From NCBI GenBank assembly GCA_012841015.1, contig DUVN01000001.1, positions 1-55,720 of the forward strand: a DNA stretch of 55,720 nucleotides. Reading direction: 5' to 3'. This document shows, piece by piece, positions 1 through 8,131 of the stretch. This DNA is from Clostridiaceae bacterium (GTDB taxonomy: Bacteria; Bacillota; Clostridia; Saccharofermentanales; DTU023). Within the stretch, counting starts at the first letter, position 1, and every line of letters begins with the position of its first letter. Below the pieces are notes generated by a model, which was given only the letters and a program-made list of their open reading frames with translations, made no database searches and was not told the DNA's origin. Made by a program: the position numbers and the translations under genes.

Positions 1-300
1 AACAAGGAACATATTTTTTTCATCTTATTCATGGAAGATCCACCTTTCTTAAAAGCAATCGTTGTACCGTGTCTACTAGGGATCATCGGGTGCATCTCCG
101 CCACCGGCTCTGTTTCAAGCGAATGATACCGATCATGGGGATGTACAGATTACATTGTTTAATTTTTAGTATATTTGACAAATGAATGTATTGGGATACC
201 CATTTTTCGGCAAAAAAGTCTATAAATTCGTCGCATGGTTGTTCCCGCAGATCATACAAACAATTATGATGTGGACATAGTGATGTCGGGATTGACATAA
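1..300. other. Left-edge segment without a supported gene
   Basis: No recognisable gene. A 71-codon reading frame runs on the minus strand from 298 to 83. It has an AAGGAG in front of its ATG, but that motif lies inside the transposase remnant that starts at 301 and the peptide resembles nothing I know. In-frame TAA at 298-300 cuts off the transposase frame, so this segment may be foreign sequence that replaced the N-terminal part of the transposase. Confidence 0.3.
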
Positions 301-958
301 CCGCTCCTTGAGCGGATTAAGCGAAACTATGCTCGGACTTTTCTCGAAGCAGTCGCCGACGCGGGGTTACGAAGGCGAAGAGAATGACCGCTATCTTGAA
401 AAAGAACACATCACCGCGTATGTTAAGCCGTCAAACTACGAGTATTCCAAGACAAGAAAGTTTCAACACGAGCAATCCTTTCGTTTAGCGATGTCATACG
501 ACAATGAGGGCGACTTTTATACATGCAAAGCGGGTCGCTCTCTTCTCTTTACGGGATACAGGACGCACAAGAGAAAAGGTGGTTTTTCTTCTCAAAGTAA
601 GATTTATACCTGTGAAATGTGTACGGGCTGTACGCATCTCGGTATATGCGACAAGGGCAAATACAGCAAGCAGATTCAGATGAATGAAAACTTTGACAAG
701 TATCGCAAGCGAAGTCTTGCGAATGTGACAAGCCAATACGGAACAGTTCTGCGTGTGAATCGCTCCATTCAGGCTGAGAGTGTTTTCGGTGTTCTAAAAG
801 AAAACATGCAATTCACAAGATTTCTAACGCGGGGTGAAATAAATGTCAGAACGGAGATGCTGTTATTGGCGTTAGGTTTCAACATTAATAAACTTCACAA
901 CCGCATACAAAGCGGCAGAATAGGGCAACATCTATTTCCCTTACAAGAAGCCGGATAG
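301..958 (+). pseudogene. IS1182-type transposase, N-terminally truncated and frameshifted
   Basis: C-terminal part of an IS1182-like DDE transposase. The frame starting at 301 reads LLERIKRNYARTFLEAVADAG and breaks at about 366-370. The continuation, YEGEENDRYLEKEHITAYVKP, lies in the next frame, so one extra base splits the usual ADAGY-x-SEEN motif. A stop at 298-300 closes the frame upstream, so the whole N-terminal half is missing. Downstream, the zinc-knuckle-like stretch C-x2-C-x2-C (CEMCTGC) and the C-terminal helix NRSIQAESVFGVLKENMQF are typical of the family. A GGCTGTCTC-type palindrome follows at 1106 and may be the old right terminus. The element cannot encode an active enzyme. 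Confidence 0.85.
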
Positions 959-1105
959 AGGAAATATGACACCGAGAATGCAATCTCAAGGTTTTCGCGT
1001 GCCATCTTTTACAAAAAACAGACATTTACGGGCATTTGTAGAAAAATAATCTTTTCAAAACATCCCATGTCATGCCTGATAACACGGCATTCTCTGAAAT
1101 TTTAA

Positions 1106-1158
1106 GGGAGCTGGCTCGTTCCCGCTACTGTTTAGCGGTTTTGAGACAGCCCTTTTTT
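1106..1158 (+). terminator. Palindrome of the GGCTGTCTC family with T-run
   Basis: Inner arms CCGCTA and TAGCGG pair perfectly. The outer 3' arm GAGACAGCCC faces a degenerate 5' arm (GGGAGCTGGCTC). Six Ts follow, so it could act as an intrinsic terminator. It lies 150 bp behind the transposase remnant and may also be the former IS right end. The 327 bp between the transposase and the next gene hold nothing else that I can see. Confidence 0.6.
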
Positions 1159-1285
1159 GCGCTTATGCACACGTTGCTTTAGCATTGACATAAGATCCAA
1201 ATCCAACGTTATCAACTCTTCGTCTTTACGTCCGGGCGTTCCTTCATAATGACAAAGCTAATCAGCAAATGACATGGATAATCAG

Positions 1286-1726
1286 TTACTGAATGTCACC
1301 GGTAATAGCAAAATAAGTTTCCTCTCCATCTTTGATTTTGAATGTAACCAAAGCTGTTCTGGTTCCGTCGGTCCAGTTATAGTAACTGTAACCTTCAAAT
1401 TCCGTGTCCTTATTGACTGTGCCTTCCACTCCGCTAAACAACGCGACGACATCATTATAAGTGCGCTTGGGAGCGCCAGTTGTTACAGTCAACGCATCGA
1501 TGGCTGCGTCATAAGCTTCCGGTGTGCATACAGTCGACTTAGTCTGACTGTTAGTCGTGTCACTACCCGCTAGTTCGGTGGGCTTGCTGATTGGAGTGTC
1601 AGTTTCTGTCGGTGCGGTGGGATTACTGACGGGAGTGTCACTTTCTGTCGGTGCGGTCTTCTCGCCGCAAGCGGCGAGGGACAAAACCATCAAAAGTGCA
1701 AGTATAAGTGCTGCGATCTTTTTCAT
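1286..1726 (-). CDS. Small lipoprotein with BLIP-like (DUF3862-type) C-terminal domain
   Basis: 146 residues. It starts with a lipoprotein signal peptide (MKKIAALILALLMVLSLAAC, lipobox LAAC), so it should be acylated at that Cys and anchored outside the membrane. A low-complexity Thr/Ser/Pro linker with two near-identical repeats (TPVSNPTAPTETD, TPISKPTELAGSD) follows. The C-terminal 70 residues contain YNDVVALFSGVEGT and a YYNWTDGTRTALVTF strand pair. This is the pattern of the DUF3862/beta-lactamase-inhibitor-like fold (YxxVxxLLGxxGT ... YxW ... VTF). The start was set at the ATG at 1726 because GGAGG sits 8 nt before it; the longer frame from a TTG at 1741 would run through that ribosome binding site. 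Function unknown, and the gene stands alone. Confidence 0.75.
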   Translation of the reverse strand: MKKIAALILALLMVLSLAACGEKTAPTESDTPVSNPTAPTETDTPISKPTELAGSDTTNSQTKSTVCTPEAYDAAIDALTVTTGAPKRTYNDVVALFSGVEGTVNKDTEFEGYSYYNWTDGTRTALVTFKIKDGEETYFAITGDIQ

Positions 1727-1979
1727 TGTAGTTTCCTCCAACTACTTCACTATAGTGGGTATTTAAGGTATCGACAAAACGGTTGCAACAGACTCAACGA
1801 GCCAGGCCTGAGAAAGTGTCAGTATTGTGTGTCCTATTATCGGCCCTCCATGCCCCAGCGAAAAATTTAGAACTTTTCTTCGGTACTGTCAAGAATCTTT
1901 CGCACATTATCATGTTCGGCTGAGAACCGGATTTTCGTTGCAGAAGCTGAAGAAGTGATGGCATATGTGTCAGTGAACG

Positions 1980-2340
1980 GACAGTGTGATGCTGCTGTTT
2001 GACGATTATGATGGCGATCTTTCGTTTTTAGGACAGAAACCGGCCGAAAAGACGCTGTTTGTATGTGTGAACCATGTTCATCCGGATCATTTTAACCCTG
2101 AGATCTTCTCTCTTACAGACATTCACCATCGAAGGAAATATCTTCTGCTTGGATACTACTTCGTCAACAATTACAGGAAAGGAATTCGCTAGACGATCAA
2201 GTATTATTGAATTGGCTGAAATCTTCAGAAGAGTACAACGGATTCTATATATTATGGGGGTATGACGGGCGTACTAGAGGTGTTAGGTTTGCCCGTAAGA
2301 CGGATTCTATATTATGGGGGTATGACACATTCCTGTTGAT
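1980..2340 (+). pseudogene. Decayed metallo-beta-lactamase-fold hydrolase
   Basis: The frame at 1986 gives LLFDDYDGDLSFLGQKPAEK followed by LFVCVNHVHPDHFNPEIFSL. This is the signature H-x-H-x-D-H-F-N-P-E-I-F of one MBL-fold family, with the first His drifting. The homology ends near 2110 and later pieces occur in different frames (for example SSEEYNGFYILWGYD near 2225-2265), so it is a wreck. A short duplication at 2238-2326 interrupts the distal part (separate entry). From about 2340 to 2487 only a short coding-like run (MFDRIEARVLEIIKDN) is visible, with no identity that I can assign. Confidence 0.55.
2238..2326. repeat. Duplicated 28-bp segment around a 33-34-bp insert (site A)
   Basis: The segment at 2239-2266 recurs at 2301-2326 with one 2-bp deletion (CTATATATTATGG against CTATATTATGG). 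Between the copies is an unrelated 34-bp stretch (33 if the shared preceding A is counted in the repeat). The geometry, about 28 + 33, matches three other loci in this window (28998, 48574 and 51359). Confidence 0.7.
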
Positions 2341-2487
2341 TTTATCTAGATTAAGTTTATATAGGTGCAGTTAAACGGGAGGACATGTTTGATCGCATTG
2401 AAGCACGTGTGCTAGAAATCATTAAAGATAATATCTTATCTGCCACATCTGCCGACGTGCGCGTGGTTTTCATTTTTCAGACGACTA

Positions 2488-3081
2488 ATGGGTAAGAACG
2501 CACATAACGAACAGGGGAATCTTTTGGATAACGGTGCTCGGAACTATCGCCGTTTTCTTGCAGGCGACGACGACGGCTTAGTGGAGATTGTTCGAGAGTA
2601 CAAGGACGGTCTCATACTGTTTCTCAACACATACGTCCGCAACATGACCGTTGCGGAGGATTTGGCTGAGGATACATTCGTGAGGCTCGTGACGAAAAAA
2701 CCGTCATTCCGAGGAGCGTCCTCTTTTAGAACGTGGCTCTACGCCATCGGGCGTTATGTGGCGATCGACCATCTCCGGCGCGCGTCAAAGGAGGCTTTGA
2801 TCCCGATGGAGACGGCGGAGAAGATGGCTGATGACTTCTTGGAACAGCTCGAACGCGACTACCTAAAAGAAGAACAAAAGATTGCCATGCACCGAGCGCT
2901 GTCTCAGCTCAAGCAAGATTACCGGGAAGTCCTATGGCTCATCTACTTCGAAGACCTCAGCTACAAGGACGCGGCAAAGGTTATGAAGAAAACGCATCGG
3001 AGCGTCGAGACTCTTGCATACAGGGCGCGCAAGGCGTTGAAGGAAATACTGGAAAGGGAATGGGATCATGAAGACTTATGA
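2488..3081 (+). CDS. RNA polymerase sigma factor, ECF (sigma-70 family)
   Basis: 197 residues. Region 2 is clear (AEDLAEDTFVRLVTKKPSF, then SFRTWLYAIGRYVAIDHLRR, the -10-binding part). After a linker, region 4 reads LKQDYREVLWLIYFEDLSYK and ends in the recognition helix THRSVETLAYRARKALKEIL. It should direct RNA polymerase to a small regulon when released from an anti-sigma factor. The next gene overlaps its end by 14 bp and encodes a membrane protein, the usual arrangement of sigma and anti-sigma pairs. The ATG at 2488 has no clear ribosome binding site. A TTG at 2524 is preceded by AGGGGAA at good distance and may be the real start; it would keep both sigma domains. Confidence 0.9.
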   Translation: MGKNAHNEQGNLLDNGARNYRRFLAGDDDGLVEIVREYKDGLILFLNTYVRNMTVAEDLAEDTFVRLVTKKPSFRGASSFRTWLYAIGRYVAIDHLRRASKEALIPMETAEKMADDFLEQLERDYLKEEQKIAMHRALSQLKQDYREVLWLIYFEDLSYKDAAKVMKKTHRSVETLAYRARKALKEILEREWDHEDL

Positions 3082-5062
3082 GGAAATGGCGCAGTCGGTG
3101 CTTCAGCGGCGCGACGAGTACGTCGAATTGCAACAGGCGCGACGAAAAAATTACATGCGGGCCGCATCCGGTGTTGCCGTCCTAGTCATCTTGGTACTCG
3201 CTGTTATTGGTATTCTGAATGCCGGTTCGAAAGCAGAAAACGGGAGCCCTTCGGACAGTCGCATGATCGGGAATAATACAGCGGATAAGGTTCAACATTC
3301 CCTTCCCGAAGATTTTCACGGAACCGACAGCGACAGGATATTGCGATCAGAGAAAGAAGTGATCGTGCATGCGACGCACATTCTGGATGCGACGTACCTC
3401 GGACCCTATGCGACCGACTATGGGGTCGAATTCATGTTTTTGCCGACAAAAGTTTACAAGGGCGAGTTGAGCGACAAGAATCAATCTGTTATCTACGTGG
3501 CGTCGAGTGTCGATTGCGAGGTCTGGTCACAATCTCCTGACGGTTCCGGGGACATGCCATACAAGGTAGGTGAGACGTATTTTCTTTTTCTCGAGAAACA
3601 TATCTCCGTCTATTACGAGCACGATAAATTCGTTCCGCTCGGACAGTTGCTCCTTGCATCGGACGATGCCAAATGGGATGCGTACCATGTAAACGTTGAA
3701 GCCTTGATCAAAAATGGCTCCACGTCCGTCGCAATGTACGGTGTGCCTTTCACGGAATCGGATAACCTCGATGAAGTGTTTGAAGCATCTGAGAATATTT
3801 TTGTCGTAAAAATTGAGTCTGTCATTGCCACGAGTACGTTCGCGCCTACGACGCTCTACTCATGCCGTGTCCAACAGTTGGTGCGCGATGCATCGGATGT
3901 GCCACAGTATATTTGGGTCCCGCTCTTCAACGATACCGTCGAGGTCGGCGAGGAATATCTTCTTTTACTGTCCGATGCCAACGATACAAAACCTGTGTAC
4001 AGTCTCGCATCTCGTAACCATAGCGTCTACGCTGTCAGTGATGCCAAAGCGATTCCCGCGTTGAGAGAGATCTTGGCAACGGCCCGTGTGTACGGTCAGC
4101 CTCCCGAGAAAATGCATGATCGTATGATCTGGAAGAAGGTAAAGGACAAGGGCGAGCTTCGTCTCGCAGGAGATTTTCGTGAAGTCTCAAAAGAAACATG
4201 GCAGGAAAAGTACCATGTTCATCTACCAGATGCGAAAGAAACCACCTATTTTCTTGTTTATAAGATCGTCAAGGACAAACAGAACGGAGTCCAACACACC
4301 GATGACCTGATGTGCGGTTACGTGGAACTAACCCATAAAGACGGGTCACGTTGGTCGATGTATCTGGACGAGTTACCCCTAACTAATGAGTCCGTATATT
4401 TAATGTACGAATCTTCCGGTTCTTGGCAAGAATCCACCATTGACGGCCACGAGGTCATGTTGGCCACATCGGACGAGCATCGTTATGCCATTTTTAAGAT
4501 TGGTGATTACAGTGGTTATATCCGTATGCGAGATACAGATGAGGCACAAGCGCTCGCCGTGTTGAAAGCGGTATTGCAAAAAGGAAACCGCTCCGAGTCA
4601 CTCACCGATGCGGAGCGAAGGGGCGTGGCTAAACCTTTGCCAAGTGCGCCGACAGACGAAAAAAGAATCTTAGTGTCCTCGTATAAAGTGTCGGATATTT
4701 TTCAGGGTAAATACAAAGCCCCGTCAAAAGGTCAGGTTATGTTTTCCATTCCTCTTGGTTTTGCCATGCGAGAGTACGGCGATTCTGCCATTTACACCGT
4801 TGTCGCAAAACTTTATATTGATGGCGAGAACCCCGATGAACCGTCCAGTGACAAAGCCGCTATCCGTGCTGCAGAGCTTCAACGACTGAAACGCCACGAT
4901 TACAATGTCTCTTTATACAAAGATAAAGGTCTAGAAGACGATGTGTATGAACCAGGCTTTCTCTTTCAAGCGACATACGGTCAACTGATGAACTTCCCCG
5001 CATCTGATGACTACGGATACTTCATATACCTCAAAGACGAAGGACCGAATCACTACAAATAG
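3068..5062 (+). CDS. Large membrane-anchored extracytoplasmic protein, likely anti-sigma/sensor partner
   Basis: 664 residues. About 30 residues of charged cytoplasmic N terminus are followed by one membrane span (about 31-52, AASGVAVLVILVLAVIGIL) and about 600 residues outside. The N-terminal segment is where an anti-sigma would hold its sigma factor, although I see no HxxxCxxC zinc anti-sigma motif. The outer part contains two related beta-rich modules. Each has a strand pattern of VHATHILDATYLG or FVVKIESVIATST type, then a YKG-like or VQQLV turn, then a G-x-x-YLLLL (GETYFLFL, GEEYLLLL) strand. A further region has different composition. The 14-bp overlap with the sigma gene implies coupled translation. 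The sensing function is inferred from position; the sequence itself is unfamiliar, and it is far larger than a typical anti-sigma. Confidence 0.7.
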   Translation: MKTYEEMAQSVLQRRDEYVELQQARRKNYMRAASGVAVLVILVLAVIGILNAGSKAENGSPSDSRMIGNNTADKVQHSLPEDFHGTDSDRILRSEKEVIVHATHILDATYLGPYATDYGVEFMFLPTKVYKGELSDKNQSVIYVASSVDCEVWSQSPDGSGDMPYKVGETYFLFLEKHISVYYEHDKFVPLGQLLLASDDAKWDAYHVNVEALIKNGSTSVAMYGVPFTESDNLDEVFEASENIFVVKIESVIATSTFAPTTLYSCRVQQLVRDASDVPQYIWVPLFNDTVEVGEEYLLLLSDANDTKPVYSLASRNHSVYAVSDAKAIPALREILATARVYGQPPEKMHDRMIWKKVKDKGELRLAGDFREVSKETWQEKYHVHLPDAKETTYFLVYKIVKDKQNGVQHTDDLMCGYVELTHKDGSRWSMYLDELPLTNESVYLMYESSGSWQESTIDGHEVMLATSDEHRYAIFKIGDYSGYIRMRDTDEAQALAVLKAVLQKGNRSESLTDAERRGVAKPLPSAPTDEKRILVSSYKVSDIFQGKYKAPSKGQVMFSIPLGFAMREYGDSAIYTVVAKLYIDGENPDEPSSDKAAIRAAELQRLKRHDYNVSLYKDKGLEDDVYEPGFLFQATYGQLMNFPASDDYGYFIYLKDEGPNHYK

Positions 5063-5102
5063 ATGGCACATGTAAATGAGACGGATGTTATAAGAAAAAA
5101 GC

Positions 5103-5134
5103 GAGAGCTGTCTCAAAACCGCTCATTGATAGAG
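5103..5134 (+). other. Half palindrome of the GGCTGTCTC family
   Basis: GAGAGCTGTCTCAAAACCGCTC is the 5' half of the recurrent palindrome seen intact at 42152 and 29798. The expected 3' arm (GAGACAGCC) is absent and the 72-bp tandem array begins 50 bp later. It lies just behind the stop codon at 5062. Confidence 0.5.
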
Positions 5135-5179
5135 TTTCCCGTTTGCGCCACGCTATTTGTCCGCACACCCGACATTAAT

Positions 5180-5611
5180 GTGCAATTTTTCAGTTAATAT
5201 CGAATTTCTGTACTCAGCGCTGGTCGGTTCTTCCGAATGCTCAGTACCGGTGTGCAATTTTTCAGTTAATATCGAATTTCTGCACTCGGCGCTAGCCGGT
5301 CCTGCCGAATGCTCAGTATCGTTGTGCAATTTTTCAGTTAATATCGAATTTCTGTACTCGGCGCTAGCCGGTCCTGCCGAACGCACTGCACCAGAGTGCC
5401 GTTTTTCAATTAATATCGATTTTTTGTACTCGCCGGTGGCCGGTTTTTCCGCATGCACTGCACCAGAGTGCAATTTTGCAATTAATATCGAATTTCTGCA
5501 CTCGGCGTTAGCCGGTCCTTCCGAATGCTCAGTACCGTTGTGCAATTATGCAGTTAATATCGAATTTTTGTACACAGCGCCCGGTCAAGAGTTTATTTTT
5601 GGCTAACTTAA
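5180..5611. repeat. Tandem array, six 72-bp units (family 1)
   Basis: Units begin at 5180, 5252, 5324, 5396, 5468 and 5540, a period of exactly 72 bp; the last unit is degenerate at its end. The conserved core is about 36 bp beginning GTGCAATTTTTCAGTTAATA, and the rest of the unit includes CGGCGCTAGCCG, which can form a small hairpin. The same core recurs at 42247-42440 with a 52-bp period. Because 72 is a multiple of three, both strands stay open over more than 130 codons, but those frames are most likely a by-product (see rejected items). From 5612 to 5789 I see no gene. Confidence 0.9.
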
Positions 5612-5789
5612 TCTTTTTAAATATTTCAACTAGTGCGCACGATTTCCGATGTAGTGTTCTCAACAATTGAAATTGGCACGACATTGAAGGGGCCATCTCT
5701 TGTTAGGCGGCACCTTCAAAATTGGTAATTCACAGAATGTTAGCTTAATGGCTAGCCCATGCACTCGTTCTTTATGGCTTTAAACATGT

Positions 5790-5818
5790 TTGCGCGAGCT
5801 GAATCTCTGTGTTATGAT
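5790..5818 (+). promoter_or_regulatory. Sigma-A-type promoter for rpmB
   Basis: TTGCGC at 5790-5795, a 17-bp spacer and TATGAT at 5813-5818 with a TG one base before it (extended -10). It lies about 60 bp before the rpmB start. Confidence 0.5.
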
Positions 5819-5879
5819 CTACTTTGCGCTTTTACGCGAAGTATACGATTGAATGTCACCAAAGGTGAGGAGATACAAT

Positions 5880-6077
5880 ATGGCTAGATGCGAAATTTGT
5901 CAGAAAGATATGTTCTTCGGTAGAAAAATTCAGATTACGCGTTCGCAGATTTCCCGTCGTGCGAAGCACCGCCAGCGAGCGAATATTAAGAGAGTCCATG
6001 TCGTCGTTGATGGAGTCCCGCGGCGAATGAACGTCTGCACACGCTGCCTGAGAAGCGGTCGTGTTCAGCGCGCGTAA
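5880..6077 (+). CDS. rpmB: 50S ribosomal protein L28, zinc-binding form
   Basis: 65 residues and full length for the family. The N terminus MARCEICQKDMFFGRKI and the C terminus NVCTRCLRSGRVQ are typical. Four cysteines in two CxxC pairs (CEIC and CTRC) mark the zinc-ribbon (C+) form of L28. The protein sits in the large subunit near the E site. The ATG at 5880 follows GAGGAG at 5868 with proper spacing; the frame is open further upstream, but the extension is not conserved. It is monocistronic, with its own promoter and terminator. Confidence 0.97.
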   Translation: MARCEICQKDMFFGRKIQITRSQISRRAKHRQRANIKRVHVVVDGVPRRMNVCTRCLRSGRVQRA

Positions 6078-6161
6078 GTTTTTCCGGACCGACGTACAGA
6101 ACACAAATGTACCAGTAAGGCGAGCGAATCAACCGCTGATTCGTTCCAAGCATAATAGAAA

Positions 6162-6192
6162 GGGCTGTCTCACAATGAGGCGGTTCTTTTTT
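6162..6192 (+). terminator. Intrinsic terminator of rpmB (GGCTGTCTC family)
   Basis: Stem GGGCTGTCTC / GAGGCGGTTC (ten pairs counting G-T wobbles), loop ACAAT, then six Ts. Between here and the next gene at 6377 I see only AT-rich sequence without a confident promoter. Confidence 0.75.
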
Positions 6193-6376
6193 ATATTCCA
6201 ACGATGCAATAAGTTCGCAATAGTCTTATAAGATTTGCTTGATTAACCCTTCTAGTTGATAGTGTTAGTTGCGGGAAATTGCATGATCAGGATCATCTGC
6301 TGTATTGTAATCTTATTCGTAGAAGATGTGTTCGGCATGATTTTACCGGCACAATTTGACGACAGGGGAGGATGTC

Positions 6377-7078
6377 ATGAGATCTACAGGTTTGAAAATG
6401 TGTGTCACGTTCGTTGCGTTAATCATCCTTTCACTCTCGCTCTTCATCGCGTGCAATAAGAATGATGGCTGTCCACCGGGGTCATTGCCCGACGCGGACT
6501 CGATCCAGAAAGCCGATCAAAGCAGGGTGGGGCAAGAGGTGACTGTCAACATCGAACAGGGTAATGCTTTCGCTTTCTATAAAGATAAAAGTACGGGTCA
6601 AGAGCGTATGGTCGTTATAAAGCACAATGCTGAGGAAGCGTTGAAAATGTCCATTGTTCCTCTTACCGTCTACGAGACGACTTTTGGTGGAATTGATGCG
6701 ATGGTCGAGCAGATTCGTTCTACGTTTATGGCAAAAATCGTCGCTGTAAGGAACATCTCCCTAATGGAAGCTACGCATATGACTGAGTCAATTTATGGTT
6801 TGGCAAGCAAGTTGAATGACAGAGCGGACGCATCCCCAAAAGGGGATGCGACTTCTAACAACGAGGAAGCTGCTGTCGATGTTTGCTATGGTGTTGTCAC
6901 AGACGATGGCGATGACGATACGATTGAGAGAGCCCTGCTCACTTTTGCTGAGGATCAATCTTTGATACTCGTCGGTAACCATCAGGACTTGTCTGTCGAG
7001 GCACTGGAAAAGAGTGCCGAAGTTTTCGACGTAACCTACAAGCGCTTCGATCTCAAACAGTATCTGCCGATCAACTAA
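6377..7078 (+). CDS. Lipoprotein of unknown function
   Basis: 233 residues. The signal peptide (KMCVTFVALIILSLSLFIAC) ends in a lipobox Cys followed by a short polar linker (NKNDGCPPGSLPD), so it should be tethered outside the membrane. The mature part is mixed alpha/beta without a family that I recognise. It contains a strand-rich start (VGQEVTVNIEQGNAFAFYKD), a helical middle (FGGIDAMVEQIRSTFMAKIV) and an acidic loop (TDDGDDDT). The ATG at 6377 was chosen because GGGGAGG sits 7 nt upstream; the TTG at 6356 would place the ribosome binding site inside the gene. It stands alone between two palindromic terminators. Sensing or binding roles are possible, but nothing in the sequence shows one. 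Confidence 0.7.
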   Translation: MRSTGLKMCVTFVALIILSLSLFIACNKNDGCPPGSLPDADSIQKADQSRVGQEVTVNIEQGNAFAFYKDKSTGQERMVVIKHNAEEALKMSIVPLTVYETTFGGIDAMVEQIRSTFMAKIVAVRNISLMEATHMTESIYGLASKLNDRADASPKGDATSNNEEAAVDVCYGVVTDDGDDDTIERALLTFAEDQSLILVGNHQDLSVEALEKSAEVFDVTYKRFDLKQYLPIN

Positions 7079-7104
7079 TCGGTAGGCATAAATCGCAATA
7101 AAAA

Positions 7105-7153
7105 GAGGCTGTCTCGTCCTCGCTTTCTAATAAGCGGTTTTGGGGGCAGCCTC
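7105..7153. terminator. Bidirectional terminator between the lipoprotein gene and the rnf operon
   Basis: Stem GAGGCTG / CAGCCTC with a second inner stem CGCTT / AAGCG. On the minus strand it is followed by TTTTTATT, so it should stop transcription from rnfCDGEAB. On the plus strand the T-tract is weaker. It belongs to the GGCTGTCTC palindrome family. Confidence 0.75.
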
Positions 7154-7250
7154 AATTTGTTGTTGCAAATTTTGCCCTTTGCTAAGAGACTTTGATTATC
7201 CAGCGTCTTTTTCTCTCCGCCTACAGCATACGATTCACTGGAAATATCGA

Positions 7251-8108
7251 TTACCCGGCGGCTTTTTTCTCCTCGTCTACGGCGCACGGTCCGTCAAGAA
7301 GTCCGCGATGAATGGCTTTTGTTGGGCAGACATCGACACACTTTCCGCAGTGTATGCACGCATACTGATCGATGACAGCGAGGTTGTCTTCGATCTTGAT
7401 GGCGTTGACGGGGCAGGTACGTACGCAGCGGCTGCAGGCGATGCAACCTACTTTACAGGCGCTCCGCACGACTCTTGCCGGCCAATGGTTGGAACACGTG
7501 ACGTTTGTCGCTAACTCATGCTTTGGTATCAGATGGATCAGCTGCTTCGGGCAGGCTTTCACACATTTTCCGCACGCGGTGCATAAATTGTGGTTCACCT
7601 TGGCGACTCCGTCCTCGACATAGATCGCGTTGAATTCACAGACATTGACGCAATCGCCAAAACCGAGACAGCCATACGTGCAGGAGTTCGGACCTGAGAA
7701 AAGGCCGCTTGCCGATGCGCAGTGCGCCGTCCCTGTGTATTCGTACCGCTCATGCGTGTGTTCGCATGTTCCTTGACAGAAGACATGTGCGACTAAGGGG
7801 ACGACCGCTCCCGCTTTGACGCCGAGAGCGGCGGCGACTGCCGTCGCAGTCTCCTGGCCACCTGCCGTACAGAGTGTCGTGTTTTTCTCGGATCCGTCGG
7901 CAAGGACTGACGCATAGGCGGAACAACCGCTATAGCCGCAGCCGCCACAGTTTGCGCCGGGGAGAATGCCCTCGAGTTCTTGTTGAAGCTCGTCCTTTTC
8001 TACGCTGAAGAAACGAAAGACGACGAGAATAGCGGCACCCATCAGGAGTGCAATGCCTCCGCCGATGAGCGTAGCATTGAGGATGGGATTTAGTAGAACG
8101 ATGATCAT
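7251..8108 (-). CDS. rnfB: Rnf complex iron-sulfur subunit RnfB
   Basis: 285 residues. The N-terminal membrane helix (NATLIGGGIALLMGAAILVVF) anchors a cytoplasmic electron-transfer chain. First comes the RnfB-specific cluster motif NCGGCGYSGC, then ferredoxin-like modules CLGFGDCVNVC, CTACGKCVKACP, CKVGCIACSRCVRTCP and CIHCGKCVDVCP. In the Rnf complex RnfB is thought to take electrons from ferredoxin. Last gene of the rnfCDGEAB operon. The ATG at 8108 has GGAGG in front; a longer frame from 8129 would swallow that site. The gap to rnfA is 23 bp, and a strong minus-strand terminator follows. Confidence 0.95.
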   Translation of the reverse strand: MIIVLLNPILNATLIGGGIALLMGAAILVVFRFFSVEKDELQQELEGILPGANCGGCGYSGCSAYASVLADGSEKNTTLCTAGGQETATAVAAALGVKAGAVVPLVAHVFCQGTCEHTHERYEYTGTAHCASASGLFSGPNSCTYGCLGFGDCVNVCEFNAIYVEDGVAKVNHNLCTACGKCVKACPKQLIHLIPKHELATNVTCSNHWPARVVRSACKVGCIACSRCVRTCPVNAIKIEDNLAVIDQYACIHCGKCVDVCPTKAIHRGLLDGPCAVDEEKKAAG

Positions 8109-8131
8109 AATAATTCCTCCATTCCTCACGC

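Noticed and set aside
5153-5606. Long open frames on both strands (149 and 130 codons) giving repetitive 24-residue peptides
   Set aside because: The 72-bp period is a multiple of three, so any stop-free frame repeats itself. Both strands are open at once, and the same core at 42247 has a 52-bp period that breaks the frame. I treat the array as non-coding.
5180-5611. CRISPR array in the 72-bp and 52-bp repeats
   Set aside because: The spacers within an array are copies of each other, the cores are degenerate, and the unit lengths differ between loci. No unique spacers, so not CRISPR.
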